Source: Paramarasmius palmivorus (taxonomy: Eukaryota > Basidiomycota > Agaricomycetes > Agaricales > Marasmiaceae). From it: a stretch of DNA of 64,000 bases. Numbering within the stretch: position 1 is the stretch's first letter; every line of letters begins with the position of its first letter. The position numbers and the translations under genes were made by a program. The notes beneath the pieces are model-generated. The model saw only the letters and a list, made by a program, of their open reading frames with translations, ran no database searches and was not told the DNA's origin. Where the stretch lies: contig JAYKXP010000145.1 of the NCBI GenBank assembly GCA_037176845.1, forward strand, positions 1-64,000, written 5' to 3'. This document shows positions 46,171-56,790 of the stretch, one piece after another.

Positions 46171-47031
46171 CAGTACTAGGTATGGGCATTTCTTGGTTCT
46201 AGGCTCGGTTCCCCTCAGGCTTTATTAGCGTAAAAAATAAAATATGTATTCAAGAACACACTCTAATTGCAACACATCAACGTCAACCCTACGCATTACG
46301 AGTCAGCCGTGTATATACCCCACCACTGGATCCCTAACCATGCCCTATGCCCTACCATCACCAGACACCGGAATCCCTGCTCTCTACATCTCTGCTCCCA
46401 GCAAAAAGTCTTCTCGTGCAATATACTGACCTTCGTAATACAATATTGTTAGGGTGATAATGCTATATGAAAGGAACCCCTAGACTCACCTAAGTTCCCC
46501 AAAGTACCGGTGTCCAAAGTCGGTCCAAAGGTAGCCTACGAGTCGCATTGCAGTCAGAATTCAGAATCAAAGGACAAACGAGAATCAAAACATACCCAGA
46601 GCCAGTCTTTCCTCAATTTAGAATGCGTGTCGTATGTCCTTGAGCACGGATAGGGCAGACAGAGCAGGATACAGGTTGGGTAGAGGAGATGGTGGTGGTA
46701 GGAAGGAAAGAATGGGACGTGGGAGAAAGTCTTCTCGAAGTCAGTTTGACCCTGAGTTGCACACGGACCACAGGCCCAAGAAATTTTCATCGTGAACTTG
46801 AGCTCTTACAGAACGTTAAGTGATTGTCAGCAGACGTCAGATTTTACCTGATTTCTCAGATAGCATCAGATTGCATCAGATTGCGTCGAGCGACATCTCG
46901 TTGGGCGTCAAGGGGAACATATAAAAAAACATTCCAATATTTGATGTCGCGGAGAGGGGTGACAGCGAAGCCCTCGAAGTGTCATTCCCAAAAAGGAAGG
47001 AGTTTGGCTCCGCCATCTTCCGGAAAGGACA

Positions 47032-47570
47032 GTCTAGCTAGACATGAGATATTGGATATCGACGAAGAAAGGAACTGATGACGGCTTCGGGCGGGATTTA
47101 CCGAGGTGATTTTCGGATCGTAAACGCATCTAGCTAGACACCAATGTGAGTCGTTCTAGCAACTTCGTGATATCCCGTGCATATTCACCTAGCTCATGAT
47201 GTAATTTGAGCCGTCTAGCTAGCCGGCAAGGTAGGTAGACTGTAACCAGGTCGCCGTACAGCCCATTGATGTGATTTTCGGATAGTAAACACGTCTAGCT
47301 AGACACCAATCATGTGAGTCTTTCTAGCAACCTTGTTATATCTCGTGCATATTTCATAGAATAAGTGAAACCACATTTTAATTGCTGGATCATGCTATAC
47401 AGGTTATACAGTCTACACTGTAGAGGGAAATGTGAGAGACGGGAGCGGTTACCATTACAGGACAGGACAGCGTCACACGTGCGCGTGAGATACCACGGGC
47501 GGCGACATATCCCAGAGGCATGTCTAACTAGACAGCTGGGTAAACACTCCCCCGCGAAGTCTAGTAAGAC
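47032..47570. repeat. Cluster of GTCTAGCTAGAC palindromes and a 165-bp repeat
   Basis: Exact or one-off copies of the 12-bp palindrome lie at 47032, 47128, 47293, 47522 and 47559. Two diverged copies of a unit starting GTGATTTTCGGA (47106 and 47271, period 165 bp) contain it in the same place. Confidence 0.75.
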
Positions 47571-47931
47571 GTCCGGGTTGTTTAACAGGGCCGTCTAGTT
47601 AGGAGGGTACATCCTGTGTTGAGCCTGTAAGCCTTGAGCGTAATCGGCGGTGGTTGCGGTAGAGACGAAGCAAATGGTTATAGGTGTGGGTTTGACTATC
47701 GAGTTAAAGGAGCTTGCCTCGTGCTCGATGGTGAATCAAGGCCTATGAATACGATATGAGAATGGGAAACGCGTTGAAGTGTCGGGAACGTACATTTCAT
47801 CATCAACATGGAATGTTGAGTGTTTTACTCTGAGAGATCTGGGATCAACTGTACTGCGAGGAATGTAAAAATATGTAGACATACCTGCTAAGACGCACAT
47901 GGAAGGCTAGAGCACTTTGAAGAAAGTGACA

Positions 47932-48200
47932 TGGTGGTCAAAGCGAAACCGTTCGCCGCGGCACTTGGCTTGCTCTCCGAGTCAAACCACCTCCTTCAAC
48001 GCGTCCATGTACGTGCAAATATTTCCTACTCACCTCTTCATTCTCATACCTTCCAATAGTGAAACAAAATCGACTTCAATTACCACCCGAGACGTTGCAC
48101 GATTTGTGGGTTTTGGTATGTACGCTACTCAGTCAACGTTTTTTCGTCGTCGCTCATTCCTCCTCCTGCGCAAGTACATGCCTGATTCATCGGTTGATTT
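47932..48200 (+). repeat. Diverged repeat family, copy 1
   Basis: Begins TGGTGGTCAAAGCG and includes CACCTCCTTCAACG and the exact 16-mer GGTATGTACGCTACTC at 48115-48130. The following intron-like segment has lost its AG acceptor (CTCATTC instead of CTCATAG). Confidence 0.55.
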
Positions 48201-48511
48201 AGCTGCACACTGTGGACGTTGGGGATGTAGTATTCTTGTCGAATGCCTGTGCGACTGTAAAACATGTAAATAGTTTGGCTCATTCGCTCAAGAGACCGCA
48301 TCGAGTGTCTGGTATTCATGACTCGTGATGATAGCACATCTGCGCACGCGATCATGCGGGAGAGCCGAGGCGATATAGGTGGTGGTATCACTGAACGAGA
48401 TCTGGCGTAACTGTACGAGTAGAGTGCGAGCCAATGGTTGTCATGTGCATCTTCATACGTATACTATCACCACTGAAATGGCTCCATATAAAAGATAGGT
48501 TTATATAGAAA

Positions 48512-48802
48512 TCAAACCTTTTGTACACTCTCTCCTAGAAGAATAACCTGTTCCCCGCGTCGTACTTGATCCGCAACCATCGAGCCTAAGCATCCGAACC
48601 ATCAGCTCCCCAACAAACCAAGTTCAACAAAACACCACTCACGTTGTATCGACTGCTCCGCACTCGGTAAAACTACCATTCCCTTGTCCGTGTCCTTCGT
48701 ATCCTTCAACCTCTTCAACACTCTTTGGATCCATCCATTTTCCAACGACCTCTTCCGCAACTCGTTTATGCATTCTTGCACTGGTTTCGGTGAACGTCCC
48801 AC
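48512..48802 (-). CDS. C-terminal exons of an unrecognised gene
   Basis: An exon ending at 48643 (PKPVQECINELRKRSLENG...VVLPSAEQSIQ) joins through GTGAGT...GCTTAG to 48595-48512 (RSMVADQVRRGEQVILLGES, then QKV and stop). The frame, border quality and charged helical composition favour a real coding sequence. Its 5' end is not determined and no family was recognised. Confidence 0.3.
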
Positions 48803-49775
48803 CAGTGTTTATAGACACGGGTTTTGCATGCGTGACAAAGAATTTTGGCTTGGGGTGTTGATGATGTGGGTTTCCGCCTAGTTGTGATATGCTTCTAGAG
48901 GTAATATGTACCGCTGGCAGAAGCAGTGGGTTTGGTCGAGCCGATGGTTGATATGACGGGGTGGTGCTGGTTCTTGAGCGTTATAAAGAGCGTCGGCTTT
49001 GCCCGAAGTTTATGGAATGTAGCAGTCAAGGTGGCCGACGCCGCTTTGACCAGAACGTGATTAATGCGACTTGCTTTGTTGAAAACGATTGTGTTTGGCG
49101 ATATCAATGTTGCAAAAACCTTCAAAAGGAAAAGTATTAGCTTTACTTGTTGTTATGGAGAAGATATTGTTTTCTTACACAGCCGTCCTGCCTGACGCTT
49201 GGACATGATCCATGACCTCCAAATTTAGTAAAGGTTTGACGCTTTGACCGTCGAACTGACGGATGCTCTGCCACCATGTAGAAGTTCAACTCAGTCAGGA
49301 CGAACAGCGGTTCATGCTGTCTTGACGTCGATGTTCAATCTCCCTTGCGCTGCTATCCTTCAAGGCTGGCGATGCCTGTAGGATATTGGCGGTATGAGAC
49401 ACGTAGAACAACTGAAAATGACGATGAATACTAACCTGGTCAGGAAATGGCGCCAGCATTCGTGGTGAATCCACTAGGACAATGCCAATACCAGAAACCG
49501 AGCCTCTGGCTCCCGCGTTAGATCTTGAGAGTCGGACTAGGCATGATCCATGATCCAGGACCAACACCTAGCACCAATCCGATCTCGCATGTCGTGCCCG
49601 AGACCTCTACATCCACAGCAATATCGACGATACACCGACCATTGAATGACTCGTTCCGAAGATCCTCAAGGCTAGGACAAGTGACGGGAAATGGTCGGTG
49701 AGTTGGATGTCACGCTCTCAAGCCGGTGTTGGCTGAGCAGCTTGTGTTTTGGTGCTGCAATGTGGGACGTGTTGC

Positions 49776-50101
49776 TCAGGAAGGGTTCGTGGGGTTCGTT
49801 GATCCGGCTGAGAGGTAGAAGCTAACGATGCCGCTGTAGAAAAACGTATGTCAGCGAACACGTCGAAAAAAAGGTGAAAAACGGCCAGTGCTTACCGAGA
49901 GTATAGCGCTGTGAGCCCCGGTGTCCACCAATAAAAGTCAATTCCAGCGTGTTCTGGTGCTCGTGAAACCTCTTTCACTGAGGTTGGAATGCACGAGGAA
50001 AGATTGGGGGCTAAACCGAATAGCGGTATAGTAATCGATGCCAAAATGCCAAACGCGGTGGTAAGATGGATAAGGCTCGGGGAAAGCGTTATGGAGTCCA
50101 T
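49776..50101 (-). CDS. Small hydrophobic protein candidate
   Basis: From the ATG at 50101 (MDSITLSPSLIHLTTAFGIL) the frame includes a likely membrane segment, then FYWWTPGLTALYSR. A well-formed intron (GTAAGC, a T-rich tract, CTACAG) leads to GIVSFYLSAGS and a stop at 49776, about 87 residues. A plus-strand frame over the same DNA is also open, so the strand call rests on the intron and the hydrophobic pattern. Further 3' exons are possible (a frame with IVDIAVDVEVSG lies near 49600). No family was recognised. Confidence 0.3.
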
Positions 50102-50461
50102 AATAATGGAGGTGATCCAGCAGGAACTTGCACGACGGGGTTTTGAGCGTGCGTGTTGCATTGAGAATGGATCGTGGGCTATGGATGTATTGGGTGCAGG
50201 AGTGAAGCTGCAACCCAAGTTGAATGTATTCGTGGTTATGTCGTAGAGCATCGGCTACTTGAGGTGACTAGGAGTGAGGTTGTAGCCGTGTCGAATAATA
50301 TGATAGAGCAGGGAGATGCAGCGGAAAAAGGTGTAAGCGTGGATTTGGACCTGTATCTGTGCAAGAGGAGGGACGAGAAGGAACACGTTGCTGATACATT
50401 AGAAAAGATGTTTGCAGCCCAATTAGAGTCTTCGGAGGCGTAGCGTTCGGTGGAGAAGGAA

Positions 50462-51400
50462 AAGTGTGATGGTGGTCGAGGCGCAAGCGTGTGTGTTTGC
50501 CTCCGGCGCTTCCTTTCCTCAAAACGACCACCTTGTTCAACGGCGTTCATCTCTGTGGGCCTACAAAGGTCCGTTCAAACGTTCTCTGCGTATCATTCCT
50601 GGAAGTAATATACCTCCTAATAGCTCAGCAAAATCAAGTTCAAGAAACACCTCAAGAAAGAATCATCTACGGCACGACGGTATGTACGCTACTCTCGACG
50701 TTTTTCATCATCGCTCATAGCTCCTCCAAGCCAAATACAAGATCAAAATGCCAGCTGTACCCCCGAAGATGTACTCCTGTCCATGGAACACCGAATACCT
50801 TCCTATTAACTCTCAAATACGCTCCCGACACTACATTCCCAGTCACTCCAATTCAAAACTCCTATAGTGCCGTGCTGATCAACCTTAACTGCCTCGAATA
50901 TGCTGCAATTCCCCTCCTCTTGTGACATGGGTTATACGCGTCCTCCCACTGGCAATACAACGCGTCCAGCGACCTGTACTTTACCCCCGCATCCTAGCCC
51001 TCATGTTGCACCTATCCCGTCCCCACCTCTCCAGCACCTCTCCAGATTCCGCAAAATGAACGTCTCCATGACGCTCTTGACATCCTTCCTCGCCTCTTAC
51101 ATCACCCAGCCTCTTATAATAACAATGTGAATCTCCTCAATACCAACGCACCCTGTGCGACCAGCAACCGGCGACAGGTCCGGTTTTTCTCTGCCCAGCT
51201 ATCGAGCCCGACTACATTCCATCGAGTCGCAGAGATAGCGACGAGAGGCTCATGGATGTGGAATCGATGATTGAATTGGATTTTTGCTGGTGATACCTTA
51301 CAACACAGAGTGAGTGCTCTCGATCTCTTGCTTTTGGGATGCAACTTACTGACATCCTATCACCTATAGTAGTGTCGACAACCTCTCAGCGGCAGGTTCA
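50462..51400 (+). repeat. Diverged repeat family, copy 2
   Basis: Starts GTGATGGTGGTCGAGGCG. It has the 16-mer GGTATGTACGCTACTC at 50679-50694 followed by an intron-like segment ending CTCATAG, and a second intron-like segment (GTGAGTGCTCTCGATCTC...CTATAG, about 51309-51368) shared with copy 3. The reading frame is poorly preserved. Confidence 0.6.
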
Positions 51401-51439
51401 GCCTGTCAATTAGCGCGGCAAACTTCAAAATAACGTTCC

Positions 51440-51913
51440 CGCACATCCGCCTTCCTCGACACGCAAACATCTCAGTTTGGCAGCAACACCCCACTCTCCA
51501 CCATTCTCCCGCCCCAGGGCCCTACTCTTCCTACTCCCATACTCCAAGCCTATTCCCATGAGCTGCCTGAAGACTCACTGGTTGTTCTACCAACCGACGC
51601 CTCCATTGTCCCTTCTTCGGCTCCGCACATCGACACCCCCAGCTCCACCTTCTCTCGAGCCAGAGCTCCAACTTTCTTCGCTCGTGAGACCTACCCAGTG
51701 AATGAGGTCGTTTGGTCATCTGCGCCAAGTTCACGGAGAGATACAGGTGGCTGTCATCATCAGCATGACACATCGTGGGGATGTCGTTCGGGCACCCCTT
51801 GGACGCCTCCTACGCCCACATTGGAGGAGATGAGGAGAGGTACGCTGATTCGGGCTCGGATGAAGGAAAAGAAACGGTGTAATGAGCTACGGAGAAAAGC
51901 TGGGAAGCGCTAA
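51440..51913 (+). CDS. Pro/Ser-rich open frame, possible last exon of repeat-family gene
   Basis: One frame is open from about 51440 to 51913: QFGSNTPLSTILPPQGPTLP, then LPEDSLVVLPTDASIVPSSA, and a basic end RARMKEKKRCNELRRKAGKR. It directly follows the second intron of repeat copy 2 and may be that gene's terminal exon. No initiating Met is forced and no domain was recognised. Confidence 0.3.
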   Translation, partial: RTSAFLDTQTSQFGSNTPLSTILPPQGPTLPTPILQAYSHELPEDSLVVLPTDASIVPSSAPHIDTPSSTFSRARAPTFFARETYPVNEVVWSSAPSSRRDTGGCHHQHDTSWGCRSGTPWTPPTPTLEEMRRGTLIRARMKEKKRCNELRRKAGKR

Positions 51914-52299
51914 CTATTCTCACCGTCTCGGTGGGTATTCTCTTTCTTCTGTTCTACTACCGATTGATGTTGATATTCTTTTGCGTACAGCAGTGGTCAG
52001 CCTAGATCGCACAGAACATCGAGCGGCACGATAGATTCCTCACTACCGCTCCTAAAAACACCTGCCGCCTTCCGGGTATTATACACAAATCGAAATTGGC
52101 GCTTCCAGTCCTGGATACGACTATGTATACGGGTGATCATGATGCTATAGCATATCAGGAAATTTGTGCTATCCATTCAATGATACGTATCTTACATGTA
52201 CACGCTGCATACCTTCCTCGTCAACTCTAAGCTCCTGTACCTCTACTTAGTACTACGCCGTCGGACAGTTCTTCGGTATATACATGTCCACGTCATCCT

Positions 52300-52680
52300 A
52301 TGAAATGTAACGGTGGCTCTTTGACTTTGGCGAGAGCTTGTAAAGCGTCACTATGTAGATCATATGTATCGCATTGTCCATATGCAGTAAGGGTCCTTCC
52401 CAAAATGGAAGGAACTCGGGAAAGGTATATCTGCGCCTTGGTTGATGTAGGAGCTTTCAACGTCGCTCTAGAACGGTATGAGCAATTTGATAACAACCAG
52501 CTTGTATATCTCAGCGACTTACTGAGCTTGTTGACCCTTTCTTCCAAGGATCTGCCGAGTCTGATCTCCACCTCCAACCGACCAAATACCAACTCGACGC
52601 CCATCCCAGTCGCACGTCGTTATAGTACCAGAGCTCGGCTACCCGATAGCTTCAGAACTCGAACGTTGGAGGATGCATAG
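52300..52680 (+). CDS. Hypothetical 126-residue protein
   Basis: An uninterrupted frame from ATG 52300 includes MEGTRERYICALVDVGAFNV and LVYLSDLLSLLTLSSKDLPS, ending RTRTLEDA. A minus-strand frame overlaps most of it. Helical, no known motif, isolated in repeat-rich DNA. Confidence 0.25.
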   Translation: MKCNGGSLTLARACKASLCRSYVSHCPYAVRVLPKMEGTRERYICALVDVGAFNVALERYEQFDNNQLVYLSDLLSLLTLSSKDLPSLISTSNRPNTNSTPIPVARRYSTRARLPDSFRTRTLEDA

Positions 52681-53285
52681 ATCTGTACCGTGGTTGAAAG
52701 TTGTACGGGATATTGGGTGATCATTGAATCCCGGGGAATGCGAGAAAATTCACAGCTGTGACTCGGACGGGGTGTTTTTATAGTTCAGGTTTGGGGACAG
52801 GACTACCGAAGCGTTGGGTTGTAGATTTGGGGTACTGGTGTCGGTCGGGCGGAGGTAAATCAATTCCAGGATGATTCTTCTGGCGAGAGTAAATTGGGAG
52901 TAGAGGCAGGGTAGAGCAGTATAGTAGGCAGGAGGCACGGTAGAGCTCGCGAGGGTGTTGTTGGTTGTAGAGTTGTAATTTTGAGACGGGCGTGTTGAGT
53001 ACTTTGCGGCCGAGCTTTAGATGGTGTGAAGCTTAAGGATATGAGAGCGGGAATCGAGTTGGAGCCTTGGAAACACACCTTTTCATAGTCATTCATCCAG
53101 CGAAATCTCTCCTGTGGGTACCGAGACAGGTTGGAGTATCGAGGTCGCAGGCATGACGCGTGGTTTTATCCTAAGAGATGGGTTGAGCGTACAGCAAGGG
53201 TTGTAGGATGAGGAATATGTACCTGTTTTCATTGTGGAGAAGAGGCGGGGATGCCGAATTGAATCCTTGGAGCAGTATTCGATGG

Positions 53286-54200
53286 GTGAGGAAAAGGATG
53301 GTGGTAGTGGTCAAGGTGTAAGCGTTTCGCCGCGCCGGCACTTTTCTGCTCAAAGCGACCACCTCGTTCAATGGGTGTTTGTCTCTGCAAGCCTATAGAG
53401 GTATGTTCAACTGTTTTCTTTGCGTCGTTATTTGATCTGATATACCTTTTCAGCATCATAGAAGGATCGACTCCAATTCGGAATCATCCAAGGCACGACA
53501 TTGGATTTCTGGTATGTACGCTACTCTACGTTTTTTCATCATCACTCATAGCTCCTCCTAGGCAAATACAAGCCCAGAACGCTATATATACCTCTGAAGA
53601 TGGTCTTATTCTCCATCACCGTTCTCAAACACGTCCCTCGACATTATCCCGACCCGATTTCTAATTCCTCTGGACTCAAACCACTACAGTACCCTCAACA
53701 CAATCCCAGCCAACGAGACTAGCCCCAAGTTGCGTTACCCACGCGACATAGGCTCTGCACTTCTCATTATTGCCTCCCACTCCCATTACAACGCGTCCGG
53801 TCGCCTGTGCTCTACATCCTACGCCACACGTTTCCTGTCCCTAGCTCTCACAACTCCGCAGGACAAGCTTCTTGACGACACTCCGACCTCGCTTCTCGTA
53901 TATTGCCCTCGTACCGCAACCATGTCTTCCCATGAGCACTACGAGTTCCGCCCGCTCCCTTTGCTCGCGCCCACTATCGGCTCTTGCGTCGTCCATTTTA
54001 CGAGGTCTTGAACGTGCTCATAGCGATAATGTGGCGACGATAGGCCTATATGAAAAGACCAGCGTGGTGGAGTAGATGGTTGATCTGGGTTTTGTTAGTT
54101 CTACTGTGCAACACCCAGGGTAAGTACTCGCCGTTCCTCGATCTCTGAACACGCCTTACTGATACCATATCAGCTATAGCGGTATCTACATCCTCACAGA
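53286..54200 (+). repeat. Diverged repeat family, copy 3
   Basis: Starts near GGATGGTGGTAGTGGTCAAG. It has the exact 16-mer GGTATGTACGCTACTC at 53511-53526 with the intron-like segment ending CTCATAG, and later an intron-like segment (about 54118-54176, ending CTATAG) corresponding to that at 51309-51368. Collinear with copy 2 but heavily diverged. Confidence 0.6.
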
Positions 54201-56790
54201 GTACCGGCCTTGGATTCTTAGTCAACTCGGCAAAGTCAGGACCAACATTTCTCGTTGCCATGTTGTCACGCCGGTACACCGCACCTATTTCCTCGTCCGG
54301 CAGCGGCAGTAAAGCCTCCACCCTCATCCTATCTCGCAATCCGACCCTTTCCCATATCCTCCAAATTCGTACCCCCAAGCTGAGAGCTTGGGCTAGCTTA
54401 CAGAGTCATCCTAGCCATCTAGGCCGCTTAAAGAGCCCTGGATGTAGATGTGGGTGCTTGCCTCACTACGTCGTCAAGGAATTTGGCCTGAGAGTGGTGA
54501 TCTAGGTGTTATATCCACATCAAGTTCCAATCCACGAGCCCAAGGGTCTGGTTTCCGTGCTGGTGTTCTCGTGGAAGGGTTTGACCTTCACCTCGATCCC
54601 GGATTCATCCTAGGTGTCGTCGTTCCTTCGAGGACTTAATGTTGAAGCTTCGACTAGCCCCGAGGTGTCGATACCTATCACGTATCCGGAACTTTGCCGC
54701 CAGAACGGCAGGTTTCGACACGGCGAAAATCCAGCAAATTGATCCTTCCTTTGGCTCGACGGCATCTGGATATCGTATTCGTCTGTGAAGGATGGCATAT
54801 TGGGTGCATGTCAGGTTTAGAAAGACCGGTTCAGAACGTTTGGGATGAGCTTCGTCGCTGGTAGTGGCTCGCTGATGCGAATGAATGTCTTTGGTACGTC
54901 TTGGTAATTCTCCGCATGACGCTTCTTTTTCGCTGACACTTGTGTTTAGCGCAAGGCCATAGAACGATCAACAACTCCCACCGATAGATAGGTGCCATAT
55001 CGACGGATGTGATGTCTCGAGCTCTAGGTCTTGACCAGGAAACACCACCTAGTTCGAGAAGAGGTAAAAGCTCAAGAGAAGAATCCGAAGATGTACAGCA
55101 TTTCAACGCGAAATCGGTACATCTGCTCCTCTTGTTGTATCTCTTTCGTTACTGATACCTCATTGTTTCAACTAGCATGGCACTAGACAACGATTTTCAT
55201 CAACGCAAAGCGAAGACATCAGATTTGGAACTCATGCGCATATCGAACAATGTGGGATCGGGTTGGTGGTGTACGTGCAGTTGAAGGTAAACATGCATAT
55301 GTGTGGTAGCCTATTTCGCTGAACTCGCTCTCAGGATGCGGAACTTTTGTTAGCGGGAATGATTATGGCTCGAGGCTCAAGCGTTCAACCCGGTCGGTAA
55401 GTTCTTCCTATCTACTATTGTTCTGCAGCTCATACTCGTCGTCCGGCAGGAACTCAGGCAAAAGATTTCAGGATTGGGTTTGCTACCCTTGCATGATGAT
55501 TCACGGCGACGCCGGTTCCTCAACGCTCCAACGCCCACATGAACTCTGAACGATACCTTTGCCTTGAAGGTGCCATGTCGGAATGGGATTTGTAGGTGTT
55601 ACCTTACTCAAGTCTTTCATGAGCTAACACTTGCGTTCTTCTAGGTATAGCATCCAACGATACGCATGGCGTTTGACGGTTTGGGTGCCTTCCGTTGCAC
55701 TAAGTGGAGACATCGATAGACGACTTCATACCAAACCACCGTATCGTCGCTCGCACCAGCCATCAATATAGGCTCCTACCAAGGTCGCGAAACTGCGGAG
55801 ACAGGTGTCGGAATCAGCAAGAGAAACCAGGATGCCCAATGGCGTTTTGGATTCACATCCAAGGTTGATTTGGGGATGGTAAGCAGGCCTCATATCGACA
55901 AGATCTATTCTGTTAACCTCCTCTTGCATCATCCTAGCTTTAACATGCCCGGATAATAGGTGGTCCCGTTCCATCCGACAAGCTCCAGAAAGTGCTTCGC
56001 GCAAAAGGCTGCCAGTGGCCCGTTATGATCCAGTGATGCAACCTTCTTCAGTCTGAGCGATCGCTCGGGGTCTTTACATTCGGTTCTGCAGTCGGAATGG
56101 ACCGAGTCCCCGACATCCGGATAACAAATGCGTCTCTAACCAGTCGACCAGCCTAACAAAACCGTACTGTGGGCAAGTCGAAATACCTAAACGATCCAAG
56201 GTGTCCCAACTGGGTGTTCAAGAGCACCGTGAGCTTCGATAATTGCAGTCCTGCTTGGACATAGAAGCTGGGTTGGTTTGGATGGAGCTCAGAGTCGCCT
56301 TGCATGCTTCAGTTCACATAAAATCGCGAGGTGAGAACTCTGATTACCGTTTCTCCAAACTTTCCACTAATGGTGTGCTGCCTGTAACAGCAATGGTCCT
56401 CGATTGTTCAAGAACGCAATGTCAGCTCCGAGTTCGATCGCCTTCCTTGCATTGGTCAGGGCTGGCGTACATACCATCTGAACTAGACTTCCGTATGCTA
56501 AGTCAAGGTGTTCCCCGCCACCTATTTGCTTTGACCATGCCTACTAGGGATGCAGTTTGCCCCCGTTCTCGACACGGTGACCCCAGATCTTGAGGCGCTT
56601 ATTCAAAGCTATGCACAGACGCTGCGAATGTCATTTGTCCTGTTCGCCATGCGGCATGACTCACCTCAACTTAGTTCCAATCGATATCATGCTATTCTCG
56701 CGTTCAATGTCCGACTGCTGTGTAGGAACAGCCTCAGGATGAACATGCGTTCTACACACTGGCACACCTTAACCCTCAACCACCTTCCAC
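54201..56790. other. Long gap, no recognisable gene
   Basis: Only short, mutually contradictory reading frames occur on both strands. Some GTRNGT...YAG pairs suggest old decayed coding DNA (for example around 54890-55400), but I could not link them. Confidence 0.35.

Larger units (their letters stand above)
45769..47916. other. Repeat-rich non-coding stretch
   Basis: Apart from the motif clusters listed, only short spurious reading frames are present. No gene was recognised. Confidence 0.4.

Noticed and set aside
45669..47570. CRISPR-like array
   Set aside because: Repeats are palindromic but irregularly spaced, spacers are not uniform, and the genome is eukaryotic.
49989..50443. Plus-strand gene formed from two overlapping frames
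   Set aside because: It needs a frameshift near 50230, whereas the minus strand has a well-formed intron with a pyrimidine-rich acceptor. I kept the minus-strand call at low confidence.
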